A DNA stretch of 64,000 nt from Montifringilla adamsi (lineage: Eukaryota; Chordata; Aves; Passeriformes; Passeridae), in the NCBI GenBank assembly GCA_017590115.1, contig JAGGNK010006471.1:1-64000 (forward strand), given 5' to 3'. Within the stretch, counting starts at the first letter, position 1. Each line of letters begins with the position of its first letter. The translations under genes and the position numbers were made by a program. Under the pieces are notes generated by a model, which saw only the letters and a list, made by a program, of their open reading frames with translations, did no database searches and had not been told where the DNA came from. Positions 36,701 to 42,700 of the stretch are shown one piece after another.

Positions 36701-39700
36701 GGAATCTTCCACCCCACCGCCCCCCCCAAGGAGGGGAAGCGGCAGTTTGCTACAGTTTAGTAAGATTTGTGAATCTCAGGGCAGGTATACTAAGATTTAA
36801 GAGTTAAGATAAATACTTACTATGTATTACTGGGCAGCTTCCAAAATACCTAATAAAGAGATTTGCATCTAGAGCAGCACTAGAAATAATTAGTTTTAAA
36901 TTATTCTGGTTTTGCAGCACATCTCTCAGTTTTATTAGCAAGAAGTCACTGAACCTATCCCTCTCATGTACTTCATCCTGTAACAAAAGAAAAAAGGAGA
37001 GATTAAAAAAAACTCACAGATTCAAGATCACAACTTCTGACAAAAACCAACTTTAAGAAAAAAAAAAAAAAATATTTGGTGGCAGGGACCTTAAAATGTG
37101 TAAGTCTAGTTTAAGTAATAGCGGGTTTTTTTTGAAAAAAGGGGGTTTTTTATGCTATCCATAAGCAAAAAAAAAGTTTTTATCAGAGCTGAGTGCACTG
37201 CAATGCTGAAGCTCTACACACCTTAACTTCAGAGGCCAAAGTGATTATCTGAAACCTCTAATTTTGCATTTGAAGTCAAATTTCAAGAAAACACCACAAA
37301 CCACAAATCCTACAAATCTTACTTTAATAAATTCTCACTTCACCACTGATGAGCATTTAAAGAAATGTATGACACCACATAATCAGAAGAACAGACACAT
37401 TGCTTAGACAAGTGATACACAAAGCCTGTAAATTAAGGCACATAACTGATTAATCACCTTTGTCATTCTTCTATTTTGTTTTGTATTATGAATGAATGAA
37501 ACAAGGGCTCAAATACAAGGTTTGTAGGCTGATATCAAGAATGTCTAGATCACTGTCATGCTTTTTTCATGCTTTGATAAACAGGTAGGCACCTAAACCT
37601 ACCATGATTTCTTTTAATCTTCAGTACTTAAATCTTGCCACAAACATTCTAGTTCCCCTTACTTATTAAATTCCACAATAGGAATACTAACATAATCATA
37701 AAGGAACACACCTGAATAATTTGCTAGCAACTGGACTCCACATTATCTTGAAAACTCTGGGCAAACAAATGGACTGAAAACCTGGTATTGCTAAAACAAA
37801 TACATGAAAACAGAAATTCTGACACGATCACACTGAACCATATCAATGTAAGCCTCCCTAAGGATTTTCTGGGGAATGGGAAGTTCAGAAAAATTTACAC
37901 TTCTGTCCTCCTCAACTCCTTCCGATTCCACAACTAATCACTGGCATGAACATAAGATATTTTTACAGAAAAAACCCGCAAACAGAAAAACACCAAAATC
38001 TACAAAACATGCACGCTACTCTAAGGACTCCGAAAATCTTTAAAGCTGATTCAGATTCTACCAAACAAAAACACCTAAAGTGCTCAGTAAATTTAAATTT
38101 AGAAAAATGAGGACCTCATTTTCTAAAGCAATACATATTGCTCCACCCCACAAGAAAGACCACAGGATGCTCACCACAATAACATGGGTCACGGTGGAGA
38201 GGGTGCTGTCTCCTGCCATCAGTGTGCGAAGGAGCATGTCATTAGTGCAGAATGTCACCAGTGTCTTCGGAGAAACCCTATGGAACACATCACAGAGACA
38301 ACTCAGGGGGTCTGCACCATTTAAAGGCAGCTAGCTTTCCATGGATCAAAAACTAAAGCAGCTGCTGGCCAGAAGAGGAATTACAATTCTCTCCCTAAAA
38401 GACTCATACACACCCCTTGTTTTTAAACTATGCCTTTTCCCAGACGTTTCCTAACAATTTGTAGTGTTTCTGCCCCAAAACTCTGGACAATGGATTAATT
38501 GAAAAAATAAGATTCAAATTTTAATAAATAAGGCAGTAAAAGAGAACCATGAAGAAACTCTGCATATCATTCACGTTACTAGAAAATTCCATGTGGAATA
38601 CCAGGTTTCAATTCCTCAGCATATGCTTAGATATAGCCTTTGTATTTGACTACACATGGCGGGACGAGCCTGGCTAGATGCCAGGTGCCTACCCAAGCTA
38701 CTCTACCTGTCCTCTCCATGGGTAGGGGAGAGGAAACACAACGAAAGACTCACAGGGTCAAGAGAAGGACAAGGAGAACGTGGGTCTCTCCCATGGGTGA
38801 CAGTCCTCCATGAGCTTCTCCAATATGAGTCCCTCCCATGGGTTGCAGTTCTCCATGAACTGCTGCAGCTCAGGTCCCTTTCCACAGAGTGCAATGCTTC
38901 AGGAACGGCTTGCTCCATTGTGAGACCCCCACAGGATCAAAATTCTGACAGCAAACCTGCTTCTGTGTGGGCTCCCTCCACGGGGCCACAGGTCCTGCCA
39001 AGAGCCTGTTTCAGCATGGACTTCCCAGAGGATCACAACCTCCTTCAAGCATCTACCTGCTCCAACACAGAGTCCTGGACAAGGGGATCCCTGCTGCACC
39101 ACAGACCTCTACGGACTGCAGGGGCACAGCTGCTTCACCATAGGCTGCACCTGGCACCTGGAGAACCTCCTCTCCTCCTGCACTGACCTTCCTGTCTGCA
39201 GAGCTGCTTCTCTCACATGCTCTCACTGCTCTTCTTGAAATGCTTCCTCTGTTGTGCAGGTTTTCCTCCTCCATTCCCCACTGTCCCAGAGGCACTACCA
39301 CCAGCACAGATGGGCTCAGCCTCAGCCAGAGGCAGGTCTGTTTTGGCTAGCACCACCTCTGTCAGACATGGGAGAGGCTTCTGGCACCTTCCCACAGAAG
39401 TCTCCCCACAGCTCCCAAAGCCTTGCCTTGAAGACACAATACATTACAGATGACTAAATCACAAAGCAATCTGCTGATCCTCTGGTTCTTCAGGAGGTCA
39501 AAATACTGAAATGTTAAAATTCTATACCTGGGGCAAAGTTAGCTGTGCCAATAAAAACAGCAATTGTCACTACTTCCTCTGGCACTGCCATCCTAAAGGA
39601 GCTGAAGAGTTCCTTTGTACTGTACTCTACAGCTCTTCGCCAGAAGACAGTTAAGAAAACTTAAAAAATTATACTTCTGTGCTACTATAAACACCTCTAA

Positions 39701-42700
39701 ACATCTTCACTCCAGATTTTTTTTTGTCCACAGCTCAAAATATTATCACCCCCTTTTAGTGTTTCTCTGGAGTAAATGTACTGATTCTTCTCAAGATGAA
39801 TTTTCTGCACTACTTCCAGTAATTCTTCCATTTTGATCTGACTTTGCTCTTCTTCTGCCAGCAAAGTACTTCCATTTATTAATCATCCAGGTTATTTGTG
39901 ATACATCTTCACTAGCTCTTCTAATCTCTTAATAGCCTTGTGAGCTTTCATACACACATTTGAATTCTTATTGTGGCTATGTTGTTCAAGTGCATTCATT
40001 TTCATCAGCTATGTGTCATCTTTGGTCACTCAAGCAACACAACCTTTTCCCATTTCTGGTCATTCACATCCCAACTGCTGACCCTTCCCTGAAATGCCAC
40101 TGCCTATGCAGTACAAGGATGTAAAAACCCCACACACTCCATTCATGCTCTGCTTTACAGACAAATTCATCAAGTGATATTGAAATCTCTACTTTTACAT
40201 CACTTCATGTCTTAAACACAAAAGCTAAAGCAGAGTAAATTTAGCCCAAAACAGACTGATAAATAATGCTCAGCTTCATCAGTTACTTTCCAAATTTCTT
40301 GTTTTCCCTTTTATGACTTCTATCAAATCACACTACATAACATTTGTCACAGCACGCTGGTCTTCACACCCACCTTCAAAGCCTGCAGAATTTTGGATCC
40401 ACACATGTTAAAAGTAGAGAGGGGGAAAAAAAATAGAAAATGTAGACTTGATCTGAAAATCAGACAAGGATTATACATGCATACACTCCGCAGAAGAAAT
40501 CAATAGAAAGCACTTGAAATTCAGTTCTATAAGACAACCTACTATATGAAACTGCAAAACACAGGAAGAAAGCCATCCTTTTCATCTTAAGAGTGAAAAT
40601 TATTTACTCTTAATACTCTTAATACTCTTAAGAGTATTCCTCATCTGCAATAACATATCCCACCTACAATTTGTGGGGCTGCATCCCAAACATACTACAG
40701 TTCAAATGTACACAAGATTTACAATACCAGCACAAGAGCAACTGACACTTAGAAATACCACTAGTACCTGCTTTCTAACCGGATCTGGTAACCAATTGTC
40801 TGGCCAATCTTCTCTCTTCTTTCTGCTGCCACTCTTTCAGCCACAGCAACAGCCGCTAAACGTCTCGGCTGAGTACAAAACACACGACAGGGAGTTCCAT
40901 TCTTATAGCAGTCATCAAGGATAAATTGAGGGATCTGTAAAGAAGTGGTTCAAATTTACTCTTTGAGAAAGTCACAGCTTTGTTAGCACAGGGAAACAAT
41001 TTAACTGCATCTCAGTATTACACATTGCATTTTCATTACGATTATCACTGCAAGCATACCTGAATCAGTGGAAAATAAATTTCTAAGCATAACCTATTTA
41101 GGTTTTTTTTTAAAGAAAAAAACTTGCAGTGTCTCTCTCCTGCTTCAGAGAAATCTAGAAAAAAAATAACAACCTGTAGATAATCTCTCATTTTAACACA
41201 AAAAATATATTAGTGTACTAATTAGTACTGAGAACAGAAATAGCCTTAGAAGAAAAAGGGCTATACAAATATCACAGTAACTGTCCCTTCAATAGTTTGC
41301 ATTATTTTAACGAAAAAATTGTATCTATGAGAAAATTGTGAGGAAAAATTGTGAGGAAAAATTTATGCTTTTAGTACCTATCTACTGGCTTAGTGTTTGA
41401 AATGGAACACAAGATTTTCAATCATACAGGAAAAGAAAGGCCTTAAAATAGCATAAAAAATTCCCATATCACAAATGTTACACAATTGGCATAGTTTAAT
41501 ATAAATACGTTTATCTTTTTTATTTCACTGAAGAAACATACTTGTGTAGTTTTTCCTGATCCAGTCTCTCCTATAATCAAAACAATTTTATTGTCCTTTA
41601 TTATTTGGACAATTTCTTCCTGTTTTTCAAGAACTGGTAGTGACTGCCTGAAGGAATCAAACTCTGATTCCCCTCTTTTCACTGGGACCTGGGGGATACC
41701 ATCATTAAGTCGACCACTTGTCTTGTTTACTTCTTTGTTTTCTGTGAAGAGAAGTTAAAAGTTTATTTATACAGATATAGAGGAAGGTCACTAAAACACT
41801 GCTCAAAAATTTTACTTAAAAATTAACGTTGCTGACTTTTTATGCATCCCTGTGGATAAAGTGACAAACCTATCACACATTTAGAAGTCATATTTATAGC
41901 AACATGTCCTCCTGTGGTGCTTGAAATAGGTATTTTTCAAAACAGTTATTACTTTCCAAGTACTTTGAACAAAACCAGACTCTTCCAGAGTATTCCTCCA
42001 AGTCAAAAAAGCCTACAAAGAGCAAAAGGAGAAAGAGAAAATAAACCAGAGAAAACCAGCCAGTGTATTTTGGTGGCTTTTGTATCTGCACCCACATTTC
42101 ACACCTGCAGTTCTCCCTAGAAAGACACACTTACAGAGTTAAACCTTTAAGCTATTCCATGCATTTGCCTGAAATCATACTAATGCAAGCACGCTGCATC
42201 AAGAGTCCTGGACCCTACACAGCAGTGTAATGTGTTAGAAAGCAGTGCATAAGTAGCGCAAAAACATGCACATCTTCAGAGGGAGCTACTTCAAATCCAT
42301 CATTGCAAGTGCTACTCTGTAATTCCTTGATAATTATTTTCCAGAATAATGAAAAGCTCGCTGTAGACTCAATTATACACACGATAACTGTGATTAATAG
42401 ATTCATATACTAAATTTCAAGGTCTGCTGTACCAAGACAAACACAGACTAAGAGAGCAGTAGAACTAAAAGTACATTCTTGAGAAGCAGATAAAGACAAA
42501 TATTAGACTGTTTATTAACTTATCCCTTACATTGCTAAGCCTTTGCATTTCAATACTTCTATTACAGCTTCCCTCTGTTCATTAAACAATCCTATTAAAC
42601 TGAAACAATTGAAAAAAACAGCAAAGGAAGCACTAAAAGAACAGATACCATGTATCAGAAACACGCAATTAAACAAGGCATATTGGTACCACTGTTTTCT

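Noticed and set aside
38656..39186. 176-codon open frame on the plus strand
   Set aside because: Inside an interspersed repeat, with no recognisable protein domain.
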